Positions 12,385 through 24,960 of a stretch of 64,000 nt of DNA are shown piece by piece. The notes beneath the pieces are model-generated. The model saw only the letters and a program-made list of their open reading frames with translations, searched no databases and had not been told where the DNA came from. The first letter of the stretch is position 1, and each line of letters starts with the position of its first letter. A program made the position numbers and the translations under genes. Origin of the DNA: Parastagonospora avenae f. sp. tritici 18332-5 (Eukaryota; Ascomycota; Dothideomycetes; Pleosporales; Phaeosphaeriaceae); assembly GCA_022559985.1 (NCBI GenBank), contig JAFJTR010000005.1, positions 124,001 to 188,000 of the forward strand, in the 5' to 3' direction.

Positions 12385-13660
12385 TTAGAGCATGAAGACA
12401 GCAGCCATGGCAGCGAGAACCAGGGCACCGTTCATAGCGCTGAGAGTGGCAGCACCGCTTGCGTCACCGCCTGAGCCCTGGGACTTGGGGTTGGTTCCGG
12501 CAACGTCGGGGTTGATGAGCTTGCCCTTGCAGAGGTATTTGCCCTGGATAAGCTTCTTGTTCTTCAGCTCCTGGTAGGGTTCGCAAACAGAGGTCATGTT
12601 CTCAGACGACTGGAGGTTGAAGGCACCGGCGACGTTGTTCAGCTTGGGGGTCTCAACACTGTTTTGGTTAGTGATTGTCGTGGAGCGAGTATATAGGAAC
12701 ACTTACTCGGTCATGTTACCGCTCATGTCAAAGGCACCACCAATGCTCTTAAGCTCGGGGAATCCGGTGGCATTCTGGAGACCGGTGTTGTTGGCAATCT
12801 GCAAGTTGTCGCTGATCTTGGTCAAGAGGGGGAAAGACAGGTTGGTGAGCTTATCATTGCCAACAATGGCAAGAGCCTCGCCGACCTCCGTCAGGTTGGG
12901 TGCAGAGAAGGACTCGAAACCGTTCTGGTAAAGACCGAGCGAGCCGTTCAGCTTCTTGAGGGAAGGCAGGAGGATGGATCCGCAGGAGCGGAAAGTCAAG
13001 TTGGTTGCCCAGATCAGGTTGGTCAGCTCGATCTTAACGGCCTTGTTGTTGTCGGAGAAGTCCAGGGAGTTGGAAACGTTGCCAAGTTGCATCTTGATCT
13101 CGTTGATGTAGCCGTTGTTGGCGATCTTCAGGGTGGTGGCCTGCTCGATGTTGATACCCTCAAGGGAGCGGAGAGCGGTGTTCTGGATGTCGATCTTCTT
13201 GGCCTCCTCGACGGATGCGGTGAAACCAATGTTCTGGAGGTTCGGAAGAGCGTTCCACTTGATCGAGTCGACCTTCTTGAGCTTGGGGAAGTCGACGGCG
13301 TTGAGGCGGGTAAGGCCGTCCAAGTTCATCTCGCCGTTGAGCTCCTCGAGGTCGCTGGCACTGATGCGCTTGATGGCGGAGTTGGGTGCACCAACAAGGT
13401 TGCCGTTGAGGAACTTGACACCGCCGAGGGAGATGTCGTCCGTGGTACCCGTAGCGATGGCAATGCTGCCAGAGAAGGTGGAGCACGAGGCAATCGCAGT
13501 AGCGTCACCCTGGTTCTGGACGGTGGTGGTCCCGGAGACACTGCAGGCGGCTGTTGTGGTGTTGTTAGCAAGCTTCTCGTGGCAGTTCTGACGAAAACAT
13601 ACCCTGTGCGGCACCAGCAGCGGCCAAAGCCGGGAGAGCAAACTTCATGATGGAAGGCAT
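12385..13660 (-). CDS. ECM33: Ecm33-type GPI-anchored cell wall protein
   Basis: Three exons: 13660-13603, 13550-12707 and 12658-12385 (391 residues). Ecm33 proteins are GPI-anchored surface proteins needed for normal wall assembly. The sequence shows a signal peptide (MKFALPALAAAGAAQ; the ATG at 13648 gives the same frame as the one at 13660). Receptor-L-domain leucine-rich repeats follow (for example GLTRLNAVDFPKLKKVDSI and LTEVGEALAIVGNDKLTNL), with many N-glycosylation sequons. A Ser/Gly spacer and hydrophobic C-terminal tail ending in VLAAMAAVFML form a GPI-attachment signal. Length matches the family. A long, pyrimidine-rich upstream region suggests a long leader and strong expression. 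The protein would be a natural client of the mannosylation that MNN9 performs; that link is an inference. Confidence 0.93.
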
Positions 13661-16084
13661 TGTGTGGTTGAAACGTTCGGTATGTGGGAGATGATATTAA
13701 GAGTGGTCAATGGCTGGCAGGCTCCTTTACACGGGCTAAGGGCTGTGGATGGTTGAAAGATGCTTGGAGCGAGAGGAAGAAACAGCAAACGAAGGTATTA
13801 AAACTAGTAAGGCCGTGTGCGAGACAGGGAAAGGTCGACTGTCGGCAAAGCGAAGGTGGGTGGAACGTGAAGTTGAGGGAGGGAAGGCACGAAGGACAGA
13901 GTGCGACGGCGGCTCAAAAAGGAGGAAGGAGACGCGGACGTGCTTGCTTGCCAGACCGCTAGCGCGCCAGGCTAGTGTTTTTCGGGTGGAGATCATATCA
14001 ATTGGGGGCGCACGTGCATTTCTGTCGCCGTCCCAGGTTGGCTCTGCGCCGCTGGTGAATACTCGCCGCATTGTTGGGACGCTGGCTGCGCGGCCTCACG
14101 CAGGCCCTGCTGCTGCTGCCGCTGCTTTTTTGCCGTCTTTTTTGCTCTGTGGCGCCGTTGCAGCATCGCCAAACGCCAAACGCCAGACGGTGCTCCACCC
14201 GGCAGCCTCTGCATCGCATTGCACCGTCTCGGTCCCAGAGCTCCCACAGTGTCATTGCGTGTTTGACAGGCCGTCAGTGTCCCCGCCCACCCTGGCCATC
14301 CTCATCTCTCCGTGAGGCTTGTGCGCCTTGTTTCGCCCTGCACTTCCAAGGCGACGTTATCGTGCTCCTCTGGCTTCTGGAATAGCCGGGCGAATCACAC
14401 CGGCCACTCTTCGCCATCGTCTTGGTAACGCCCAGCGCACACGAAAGCTGGATTCGCGCCACATTGCTAGGGAGCCACTACCCGCGCCCGCTGTTGCTGG
14501 TGCGAAGCCTTGTCGAACCTTCGCGCTGCTGTTGAATCACTCCCGTCGTGCATCTAGCTGTCATCGAGCGGACTGCAGGCCTCGTTCCAGTCCCTCCAGC
14601 GATGCGTCCAGCCACAAGAGACCAGTCTCACCATCGTCGCCATCTGCCAGTGTGCTCGTGCTAGCCGCCCTTGCTGTGTCTTCCCTGTTTCGGCCTCGAA
14701 CACCGTTGCAATCTTGCACATCCTCAAGCATCCACATCCGCACTCCAACAACAGCGTCATGATTCTCCTATAATAACAACTTCTCCACTCAATCTCTCCT
14801 TTAAGGTTGCAGCTCGGCTACAATTCGGATGGCCAAGTCCGTGCTGTCATTTCCGCCCCAGAAACAAACCTCAGGCATGCACATCATCTCATTTGCCCCC
14901 TACACTCCCAATGTCGCTTGGCCATAAATGCCCATGAAGAACATTGCCTGAACTCTGGACATTTGCAAACCATCGCCAATGTTCGCCAAGCCAAACGTTC
15001 GATGCACCCAGACCGCCGTTAGCGCAACTCGCTCACCGAATTACCGTCTTGAGGCGCACATCACCAAGTTTGACCAGGCAACGTGATAATCAGCATCGTT
15101 TTCGTTTTGCAAGGTCGCTCAATGAGCAGTCTCCCTTTACTTTGTAAAATGCAAGTCACCCTCGCTGGTCTGCTGCATCCCTGACGCTTGGACAAGTGCC
15201 GCAATCACAACTCATTACCATGTGCGTGCTGTTGTGAGATATCTCAAAGTACGCGAACATACACTTTAGCATCATCTTGATCTTTCGGAATTTCTGAGGC
15301 GAGCTGCGTGCATGGGGGGCTGACTCAGTGCAGATGACGCGCATAGGAATGTATTGTCATTCACTCTGGGCTGATACTGATGGCCACCGTCTGCATAACT
15401 GTGCTTGTTTACACGCCTGCTGGAGTAACACAACAAGCAAAGTCTCGGAAGCATAACAACACGCCATTCGACCAGTCATGATCGTCGAGAAGCGAGGAAT
15501 GTGGCAGGCTGGTAAACAGCGGCGCCTCGCCTGCTTGTGTTACCCTTACCAAGGCCCAAACCTCAGCGACGTTCTCGTCGTCACTGCCGCACCGGTGCGG
15601 CAAGAGACTCATGCATGAATGAGGAGAACCTCGAGCGTTCAAAGTCTGACCGGTGAGTAGCGTTTGCTTCATTTGTATACTGCTCGACCATGCGCTTGTC
15701 GTCGTCCGTGAACTGGTAAGCATTGCCACCCAATCGTCTAGCCGCCTACCGGTAAACGCGGCTCGTATGCTCATGCGTCAAACCTACGTAAAAGCTGGAC
15801 CGAAACAGACTGCTCGCAAGTCGTGCAAGTTGGTCCATGTCCTGCAACCTTTTCTACATTCACTCATCTGCACCTCGCCCAGCAGCAACGGTACCAGAGT
15901 TTGTCTAATCGCCTAGACTGTATGGGATCCCCCGTCCTGCCTGCTTTCCATCATGGCGCAAGACCGCAGAGGCATCACTCTTGCACCCGCGCGCTTGTTT
16001 TTTCCACCACCACAACAAACCAAAGTCTCCGAATACGGACAGCCGCACTGAAACAAGCTTTATCCGTGTTCGAGATGCACACTA
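13661..16084. other. Long upstream region of ECM33; no gene seen
   Basis: 2.4 kb between the ECM33 start and the MAG1 stop. CT-rich and CTG-rich patches (about 14.05-14.8 kb) create several mutually overlapping open frames on both strands, none with domain or splice support. I read it as promoter, leader and spacer. Confidence 0.45.
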
Positions 16085-17786
16085 CTATTGCTGCAACGCG
16101 CTAATGTCGACGTCTTCGATTCTCCACATATACCACATAAACAAGGACCTTGCATTCGTGTGTTAGCTGTTGATCAAGGGTGACACCAAGAAAGCGGAGC
16201 GGACTTGGACGCACCTGTAAGGCGAGAACTTGGACGCGAGGTCGAGCATCTCGGCCTCGCTCATGTATCTATGGCACGATGTGTCAGTTGACATGTACAT
16301 TTGGGGAAGTTGCTTCAATTTTCTCGCTCAACTTGCTCGAAGCAGATAATGCCCACATCCGCGCGATCACTTTTCTGCCCGTCCGTCGACTGTGCCGCAA
16401 TCCAGGAGGATCGTCAGGATGGACAAGTAGTGCGACGATGAAAATCTTCCGCGCGCAGATGCGGTCAGAGAGGTGGAGTGGGTTGGCGACGTACTTCCAT
16501 TTCCCGCCTTTGGCTTTCAATTTGCTCGTGTCCCGGCCCATGTACGTGGCCATGCCGCGCCTGATCAGCGCTTGTTAGCCCCAGTCAGGTCTTTCGTGGG
16601 GGCGGAAAAGAGGAGGCAAATGGGAAGGGTAGGGGACTCACTGAACGCCCAGATCACCTGTGCTGAATACATCCATTCGTTTGAGCCCGAAACATGCAAA
16701 CATCTCCACGCTCCAGCGGCCCAGGCCGCGCACGGCTACGAGCTTCTCGATGAGCTCTTCGTCGCTGGCGCGGATAAGCATGGGGGCGCTCAACTCCCCT
16801 GAGGCAAATTTCTCAGCGAGCCCGGAGATGTATTCTGCTTTGCGCTGGGAGAGACCCGCGGTGCGGAGGGCAGGTATGTCCTTTTCGAGAATTTGAGAGG
16901 GGGAGGGGAAGGCGGGGTGGGTTTCTGGAAAGAGGGCGGTGAACTTCTTGCGGATTGAAGCGGCAGCGGCGCCAGAGACCTGGTTTTGTTCAGTCAGTTT
17001 CGTTGTTGTTATATCTCACATTCACCTACATGTTCCCTGTAGTATCAAGACTGAACTCGAATTAAACATACCTGCTGTCCCATAATCGAGCTCGCCAACG
17101 CCGTGAACGGATCAACTTCCTCTCTCAAACCCTCTGGACTAAACATCTCTATATCCCTCATTAGCAAAACTCCCCATCCCACCCCCATCTCACATCAACG
17201 TACTGCAATGATGCTTCTCAATTAACCCCCTCAACTTCGGATCCACACCGATCAAAAACCCCTCCGCGTCTTCCAACAACGTATCGACATTCCGACTCGC
17301 CTCATTCACCACCCCAACGTCCGGCGGAACCAACTCCTTAGCCTTGCGCCTCTTGACGGGCGATGTATCGTCTGCCTTGATCTGGGACGAAACGACAAGC
17401 GTACCTCCAGGCGTGGATAACGGCGCGTTGTTAGCGTGCGGATCTGCTGTCCTGGGAAATGTATCGAGCGGGTGGTCGAGCTTGGAGGAAGTAATGAGCC
17501 CGACGCCAGCTGGGGTGGGTGTGAAGGGCGGTGGTTTAAACGGGGATTCGCCATCCCCTTTCACGGTTTTGCGTTTCTTGGGTAGGGGTGTAGCTGGAAG
17601 ATCCGGGGCCGGGAAGGATGATTCTGGGATGGGTGAAGATGGTGCTTGAGCTGTTGTTTTGCGCTTCTCCGGTGCTGCTTTTGGGAGGGGGACTTTTGTG
17701 TACTTCGCACCGCCATTTGTTGGCTTAGTTTCTGGTAGAGTCGGAGTGGAGGTTTTTGCGACGCGGGCTGAGCGGCGCAGAGACAT
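16085..17786 (-). CDS. MAG1: DNA-3-methyladenine glycosylase, HhH-GPD family (Mag1-like)
   Basis: Six exons: 17786-17204, 17148-17072, 16979-16642, 16560-16495, 16268-16215 and 16148-16085 (393 residues). It removes alkylated purines such as 3-methyladenine in nuclear base-excision repair. The first ~170 residues are basic and low-complexity, with PKKRK-type nuclear signals. The core begins at about 190 (HHCKMFSPEGL...SSIMGQQVSG). It contains the helix-hairpin-helix VRGLGRWSVEMF (about 303-314) and the expected catalytic aspartate in STGDLGVQRG (D329). The last exon ends SLFMWYMWRIED, a typical Mag1 tail. All five introns have good donors and acceptors and rebuild the domain without gaps. The N-terminal extension is longer than in yeast Mag1. 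Confidence 0.93.
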
Positions 17787-18892
17787 TGTGAAGTGCTTCT
17801 TGGGGGTGCGTGGAATGCAGGTGGTGTTGATCAGGGAGGGCTGACGTCATGTGGTTAGAATGATGCTTTGGAATTGGAGTTGCGTATAGTATACTGTACT
17901 CTTCAAAATTATTCTTGCGATTCGTATGCTCGCATACATACAGTTGTATGGAATCGGTGGAATTAGTTGACGTTGAGGTTGACGCGAAACGCGGGGATGA
18001 GGTGATGCCCGCGTGGGTGACGCCTGTGCACGTGCTGACATATCGCATTTCTCGGATGGGGGAGCGACGTCAGAAATTCATGCGAGGAACAACGTGAGTC
18101 ATTGAACGATTATATCTCATACATGTTAACCGAAAAGATTTCGTGAATTCTGAAATAAGTTGGTTGCAGTCGTCACTACAAATACTAAATCCTTGCACTG
18201 TGTTTGACAGTTGACATGCAGTCACGCTTGTACGTAGCCTGCAGGTGACATCTCAACAGCCAGAGTACTCGAAGGGCAACATTTCTCCAAAGTGCTTGCT
18301 TCTCAAATTCGCATCTTACTTCCCATTTTTTGTTACGACTGTTAAGCGGACAACAAAGGGTACCGATATATTCTCTGACACGGCGCATGTGTTATGAATA
18401 GTATCAGCTCATAATTTATGATGGTAGGATGTCATACATATCTGCCTAGGACTCTCCAATCTTGGGTTAAGAAAAGTACTGACATATCTGCTTTTTTCCA
18501 CCTTTAATAGTTGTCTTAATTCGGACCATAACTTCACAACCCGCATAGCCGAATCTGTCTTCAAGAAACGAGATTGAACCAGACATAGATTGCACGAGAG
18601 TGTCGTACTGGCTTCGCGCTTACCACCCGGTATTATATATAATCTTAGCCATCCATGTTTGCTGCTCAGATATGGACCAGCCCCTCGTGCAGGTGATCGG
18701 ACGTCGTATTTGAGCACTCCTCACCCTCTTCACTTCATATGTGCAATCGCAAGCACTCGGCGAAGTGCACAAGACCGACTGCAATGGAGATGGCTTGATT
18801 TAGAAAACTGGTGTTACACTCTATTGCACATCCTTGATATCGGTTCGTCCACCCAAGCTCGCAGAATTTCAACTCGTTCTCATATTCAGATT
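17787..18892. other. Intergenic region, AT-richer
   Basis: Between the MAG1 start (17786) and the QCR7 stop (18893). No credible frame. It contains the MAG1 promoter and the QCR7 3' flank. Confidence 0.5.
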
Positions 18893-19503
18893 CTAGTGTC
18901 CGCTCGATGCGTTTGCCTTCCTCTTGGTTATGACCATTGCCTCGAGGTCCTCGCGCTCAGCCATCTCCGACTCGATATCCTTGATGACATCGGTAAGATA
19001 CGGGACGTCCTGTAGTTACGATTAGTATGGGGTTTGCACGCTCCCAGGGGCAGTCTCACATCCTCCGCTTTGGTCCACTCCTCCTTGGGGAGCAACTGAT
19101 GCGTCATGGAGAGCTACAGATGTGTAAGTCATTGCCCGCCTTCTTTGTTCCAGTGGGTCCCATGTACCTGCATAGCGCGGCGCAGACGGAAGACGCGGTT
19201 GTATGCGTCCTGAGGTTGAAGGCGCTTGAGGGCGGTCTGCACAACGTCGTTCTCTTCGGGGAGCAGGTCATCGGCCCTGTGAAGCACTCCGCGTTAGCCC
19301 ATCGTCCACCCAGATTGCCATGTATTGCCCATGTTTTTTTTTTTGCGACAATTTCTATCCAATGCACCGCCTCCGGGGGCTGCATACCTCAGTCCGAGCT
19401 GCCTGTATCCTGCGGCATTGCAGTACCAGTTGGCGAGCGGCTTCATCCAGCGCTGCAGCCATGGGCGCTTGTTGATGAACGGAGCGAGCGACGGCGCAGA
19501 CAT
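18893..19503 (-). CDS. QCR7: Cytochrome bc1 complex subunit 7 (ubiquinol-cytochrome c reductase 14 kDa subunit)
   Basis: Four exons: 19503-19388, 19276-19168, 19113-19060 and 19009-18893 (131 residues). Qcr7 is a matrix-side subunit of respiratory complex III. The whole protein aligns in style and length with the family: MSAPSLAPF start, KPLANWYCNAAGYRQLGLR, the FRLRRAMQ block, THQLLPKEEWTK and the acidic/basic C-terminus ending KRKANASSGH. All introns are short with consensus borders. It is transcribed away from the mitochondrial carrier gene (start 20000), with a 496-bp shared upstream region. Confidence 0.96.
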
Positions 19504-19617
19504 GTTTGCGGGTATTCGACGTGGGGATGCGGGTGTCGAGGGGGTGGGCTGTCGTCAATTGCAGAATGTCAAAGTCGTGAGGTCGTCGTTTTGGTCAGGC
19601 GAAAGAACTGAACGCCC

Positions 19618-19622
19618 ATTGG
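19618..19622 (-). promoter_or_regulatory. CCAAT box upstream of QCR7
   Basis: An ATTGG pentamer on the + strand reads CCAAT toward QCR7, about 115 bp before its ATG. The fungal CCAAT-binding (HAP) complex is known to control respiratory genes. Its use here is inference from position. Confidence 0.35.
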
Positions 19623-19999
19623 GGGAGTGCGGCCGCCCGAGCTTGGACCCGCTGAAGCGTCTTAATCAGCCTAGCAGGACTGCAGCAAGCTTGTCCGTCC
19701 CCGCCAGAACACCGACTTTCACTCGTCCTCTGACGTCGGCCCTGCAAGCTTCCTGCTTACCCGCGACCACACCAAACCTCACTGCAGTGCGCCCACCTAC
19801 AGCTTCACGAACGACACAAATCCAGAGTGCGCCCGCCTGTCAATGGAGCCGGACAATTCCTAGCCATTGTGTAACTCGAGTGCTGCGGGGCTCCGCACAC
19901 TGAGGCACTGCACCCGGGGACGACGGCCTGTATGCTCGCCTTCTCCCCCCAAGTATCGTAGGCCACGACTCTAATCGCTATGTAATTGCAGCCCATACC

Positions 20000-21264
20000 A
20001 TGTCCGCGCACGATCCCGAGCCGCCGTCCCCCACTATCGCTCACGACCAAGATGCGCCTGCACCCGTCAAGCACGTGGCCCGGAACATGTCGAGTCCGGA
20101 CAGGAACACCAACTTGAGCTCGCCGCTCGCCAGCCTTGCTATGAGGGTCGCAAAACTGCCAGACGGGCCTGTGAATGCCTTGTGTGGAGCGTCCGCTGGA
20201 GTTGCGTCGGGCATAGTCACCTGCCCGCTCGATGTCATCAAAACCCGTCTGCAAGCGCAAGGCTCCTTCCGTCCTAGGAAATACACTGGGCCGACGCGCG
20301 CAGTATACAAGGGCCTCACGGGGACTGCCCGCGTCATTTGGATGGAGGATGGTGTCCGCGGACTGTACAGAGGACTTGGGCCAATGCTGCTGGGGTACAT
20401 TCCAACGTGGGCCGTCTACATGAGCACGTATGAGTCTACAAAGGAGTTTTTGAACTCTCGAATGGGTCAGTATGCTCGACGCATCTGAATGACGTTGCTG
20501 ACAGACTTGTCTCAGAGAATAAGTGGCTCGCACGAACCCTCGCTTCAGTCGCCGCCGGCGGATGCTCAACGCTAGTCACTAATCCAATCTGGGTGGTCAA
20601 AACAAGACTCATGTCGCAAGTGAGCGCACGCGCTTCTGAGGACCATCGCCCGCCGTGGCATTACAAGAACACATTCGACGCTTTTCGAAAAATGTATGCA
20701 AAGGAAGGCATTGCGTCCTTCTACTCGGGACTGTCACCGGCTCTGCTGGGACTCACGCACGTCGCCATCCAGTTCCCGCTATACGAGTTCTTGAAGATGA
20801 AGTTCACGGGTCTTGAAATGGGCAAGACAGATGCAAATCACGAAGAGGTACATTGGCTTGGCATCGCCGCAGCTACGGTTTTGAGCAAGATGGCGGCTAC
20901 TTCCGCAACATATCCGCACGAGGTTTTGCGCACGAGACTGCAGACACAGCAGAGGTCCCTTCCCTCTCAGTCGCATGATCATGTATCCTTCCAGGGAGGC
21001 CAGCATGGGATCGGCTACCAAACCCGGCCACCAGGGACAGCCTCATCCGATGGCATGATCAACATGCCGCGATACCGAGGAGTAGTTCGGACCTGCTCTG
21101 TCATACTTCAGGAAGAAGGATGGAGAGCCTTCTACAACGGAATGGGTACTAATATGGTCCGCGCCATCCCCGCCGCTGTGACCACAATGATGACCTTTGA
21201 GTCTTTGAAGATTGTCCACCTAAAGTTGAAGAACGAGGGGCGACGTTTAGAGGAGGAGGATTGA
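20000..21264 (+). CDS. YIA6: Mitochondrial carrier, NAD+/nucleotide transporter type (Ndt1/Yia6-like)
   Basis: Two exons, 20000-20465 and 20516-21264 (404 residues). The protein has the three-repeat mitochondrial carrier fold, with signatures CPLDVIKTRLQ, NPIWVVKTRL and YPHEVLRTRLQ. The PIW signature in repeat 2 and the YKNTFDAFRKMYAKEGI block mark the NAD+/pyrimidine-nucleotide carrier branch, with Ndt1/Yia6 the closest fit. It would move NAD+ into the matrix across the inner membrane. The N-terminal ~45 residues are a non-conserved extension. An insertion of ~40 residues lies after repeat-3 RTRLQTQQRS. A CTAAT branch and TTGCAG acceptor just before the ATG (19990-19991) hint at a 5' UTR intron. 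Exact substrate is inferred. Confidence 0.9.
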
Positions 21265-22056
21265 TGTTGACCACACTCAAGCACGAGATACCCTTCGAAG
21301 CGTCCGTCAAGCACAAGGAGTAAAGCGATTCGAGGAGTCTACTTATCCTGTTCTAATTTTGTCTGTATATACACCTCGGCATTTCCCCGGCACAGGTACT
21401 GGCAGCATCGAAGCACAAGGCGTTATAGGAGATCAACCTTCTTGTTGGTCGGTTGCTGTCATCTACCACAGTCAGGTGCAGCGTTTATGTCCCACATGTT
21501 TTGATAAATACCATTTCAAAGACGTTTGAAACAAAGCTCTCTCGATTCTTGAAAGCTCTGTACTTGGCGAGTGCGATTATCAGCATTATACAGCTACAGC
21601 TCGGGCGACACAGCATCACGGCTAGAAGAGCTCACATCCGCATCGCAACCAACGCTCCGGCGACACCTTTAGCTCTGGTCCCAGCGAACACCGCTAATTA
21701 CCGTGGTGATCAAGACTCCAGAGCACTGAGTTTTGGAAATGAGAGAGCTTTGAGACATGTTTACCCGCCAAAACACATTTGAACCCGAGTTCTCATTTTC
21801 GAAATGCGATAACGCAAACGATCAAGCCCCATGTGAACTAATCGTATTGGTTCGAATGTCACCGCCACTGTGACTTCGCCTACCAACGACATGCAGGTAC
21901 CGTGACCGTGCATCATAGGCAGTCAATGTAAGCAAACGTCTTGTGCATTAAAGTCACAATCAACGTTCCCCGAGCATCTGCAGACTCGAATCGATGCTTT
22001 GAAGACTTCTATTCATAGTCAGTCTTCTCGATAAGCATACTCGGTACACTTTTCCG
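21265..22056. other. Intergenic region
   Basis: 3' flank of the carrier gene and promoter of the following + strand gene. No supported feature. Confidence 0.5.
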
Positions 22057-24960
22057 ATGACTCAAAGTGAGTGTAGCAACGACGAGGTGGACTCGTATCC
22101 ACCACCAATTCCCCGGCGTCACCCTCTCCGCCAAAGCTCACTCCATCAGACAAGTCGGGCTTCCACCAGAGTCAACAAACTTCTGTCTTCTATGACTCCT
22201 TCCGCCTTATCCAAGCCTGATATTGGTCCCAACGATGCACGGCACGAATCTATGGGCGCCTCTTACACGCAAGCGAACCGCGATACCGACCTGTCCAACG
22301 AGCAGACAGCTACGACCACATTTGAGCCAGCGAAGGTAAAGGAGAAAACGCCCTCCAATGACACAGTCCGAGTTGCCCCTGCACTTCGAGCCGAAGAAAA
22401 CGTGTCACTCGCCAGTACGAGGAGTAGCCTGACCGATGGCTTGGAAATATACTCTACTTTGCTTCGTCGCCGCAGATCTCCTATCTTGCCCGACGACAGC
22501 GAGAGGCAAGCACGACAACGTGGAATTGAGGACGCTGTGGCAAAACTTCGACAGAGCCTAGATACATCAGACACTTTGAGCATATCGAGTTACGACAACG
22601 GCGACTCTGTGAAACAGATTATAGCGGAAGAACAGGATGAAGATACACGTGTTGAAGCATGGCTACAGCGTGGTGCACAGAACGCCCAGGCTCCAGAATT
22701 CGGTTGCACGTCAGCCATACAAAGTGCTCCAGCTAACCCTACTCTCCAAAGACCGCACGCTTTGACAATATTCCCTCCGGTATCCCCTATGACAGGGAAG
22801 CGCGAATATGCATCCCCATTGTCACCGATGAACAACGGCCGTGACGCATACGGTAACTTCATTCCGACCAACACTCAGGATTACTTTGAGACTCCAATTT
22901 CGCCGACCCTGTCGAAACCGCAGTCGGTAGCGGGGAGCGCAACAGGAGTGTCGAAAATCTCGTTTCCTAGCCTTCGTGGAGGTGGCGGGTGGTGGAACAA
23001 TTTGGGTATTTACCAGGCTGGGAAGCAGCCAGTGTTAGCGGAGCAGAAGAGCAACCCGAACCTCGGAGGCAATGTACGCAACGTTGAAACTGAGACCTCT
23101 AAGGGTAAAGAGACTATCGATATTCGGGGCCGGTCTTCGGATCATCCGGAGAACAATAGCGAAAATCCTCAAATTGGTCGCACTCCTCCCAGACTCACTG
23201 CTCCGTTATATGGCCAGTCATCACATGGCCAGTCATCAATTAGGGTAGATGACAGCTGGCCGGAACCGACCTCTATGAAAATTGAAAGGTTACCGCCTCA
23301 AACTTTCAAGCGATGGGAGGCAAGTGCAAATGCACAATTTGGCAGCGTACAGAATGGGCGAAAGGACACTATCAGAACGCCAACTCCTTCTTCTCCGATT
23401 TCACCCAACCAGATCAACTCCCAGAGAGATGCCGCCCTCGGGAAGTTGACCTTTCCGTATAGCACCGGAACAAGATCAGTGCTTGCCAATACCACACCTG
23501 GTGTACACAACAACTTTAGCCCTATTTCTAGAAAGCCCATGTTTCTCATCCCAAGGCCTGCATCACCAAATTCACAGTCCGGATATAGTGCCAGGCCACA
23601 AAAGAGATGGGACAATGATCAGATCACCAGGTCTCCTCCTCAGTCTCCTCTACCACCACCACCACCACCACCACCACCACCACCCCATAGCACGGGGCTA
23701 GCCGAAAATGTCGTCAACTCCACAGCAGAGATGTCGATGAGAAAGTACTGGCAGGAACGCCCACCGTCAGAAGCCGAATCCTTCGATGAACTAGATTACG
23801 AATTACAATCTCTGCAGGTCGGAGAGTCAGTCAGCGTGGCTGGGCGGGCATACGCGCCCAGAGCACTACCATTACAGCATCTCAATCAAACAACACCAGA
23901 AACTTTTGAGGAAAGGCAGAGAGAGGCATTGGTCAGGTTCCGTCCAATGTGTCGAGACGTCATGTCTGGATACAATGAACACTATTCGAAATACCGGAAC
24001 GCACTGGAGAATCGTATCATGGCCATACACTCGTACAATGCTCATATGGATGTCCTGGCCAGGACCACTGAAAAAGCGCTTAATCATTCCTCGGAAGTAT
24101 CTGGTTATGTGGTACGTATTCCTGCCGGTTTGATTTATACCAAGAGAATGCGCTGACAACACCAGATTCTCAAAGACGAAATGTCCATCCTCAACGCCAT
24201 GAACACGTCAGACGGGTACGCTGTATACCAGGACATGCTCCACACCACCGATCCCGCCCTATGGCAGCGTCTTGAAGACCAATACCGACTCATCCACGCC
24301 ATACAGCACCCCATCCCGGCATCCTACAAATCCGACCTCAAATCCGCGCGCCGTGTAGGCGGCAAAATCGGCCGCTTCCTCCTCGCCGCGCCCTCTGACC
24401 CCGATCTCAAAACCCACTCCACGAAACGCAAGCCACCCAGCTTCTGGAACACCCCCAGTATCCCCACACACCTCCTCACCCCAAAAACAGGCCGCAAAGG
24501 CAAAGGCAGAGCAGATCCCCCCTCTGAAGGCATCGCCAGACAAGACATCGCCGCCATAACCTCGTCCACCAGCAAACACGCCGGCACAACAGCAATAACC
24601 CCCACCCCAAGCACAACATCTAGCAAAACATCCACGCCCAAGCCCAAAACCCGCACTCTGGCTTCTTTCAATCCCGCTTTCAACGTCTACGCGCGCCCCC
24701 CGGTCTCTGTCGTCGCGGAAACAGATCATTCTTTGTGGCCTGAGGGCGATAGTCGGGGGAATTGGCGCGATGTAAGAGCGCCGAAGCCGAAGCTGGGGCC
24801 GACGATGAGGGGAGGAGGTGGTGCGGGTATGTCGAAGATTCAGAGGCACAGGGAGGACTGGTTGGGGTTGAGGTTTGGGTGGGAAAAGGAGGGGAGGAAG
24901 GGGAAGAGGATGGTGGAAAGTTTGGGGGGGAGGGAGAGTGGGGAGTGGCGGATTGGTTAG
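22057..24960 (+). CDS. Large disordered protein with a conserved-looking C-terminal helical segment (unknown)
   Basis: Two exons, 22057-24111 and 24166-24960, joined by a 54-nt intron (GTACGT...CACCAG), give 949 residues. The first ~590 residues are Ser/Pro/Thr-rich with many SP/TP sites, ending in a 12-proline run near residue 540. A structured, probably helical segment follows at about 620-770: PMCRDVMSGYNEHYSKYRNA, then after the junction LKDEMSILNAMNTSDGYAVY and LEDQYRLIHAIQHPIPAS. The intron falls inside this segment and the reading continues smoothly, supporting the join. The tail is basic and low-complexity. The composition resembles scaffold or polarity/cytoskeleton-associated proteins, but no family is identified. 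Base composition shifts to C-rich codons in exon 2. Confidence 0.75.
23651..23685 (+). repeat. (CCA)n microsatellite coding a polyproline run
   Basis: About eleven consecutive CCA/ACC triplets inside exon 1 of the large disordered gene encode an uninterrupted proline stretch. Such tracts bind profilin, SH3 or WW domains and vary in length between strains. Confidence 0.9.

Noticed and set aside
13087..13650. 187-codon plus frame rich in Val/Leu/Asp/Gly
   Set aside because: Antisense of ECM33. Repetitive LRR coding on one strand produces such open frames on the other.
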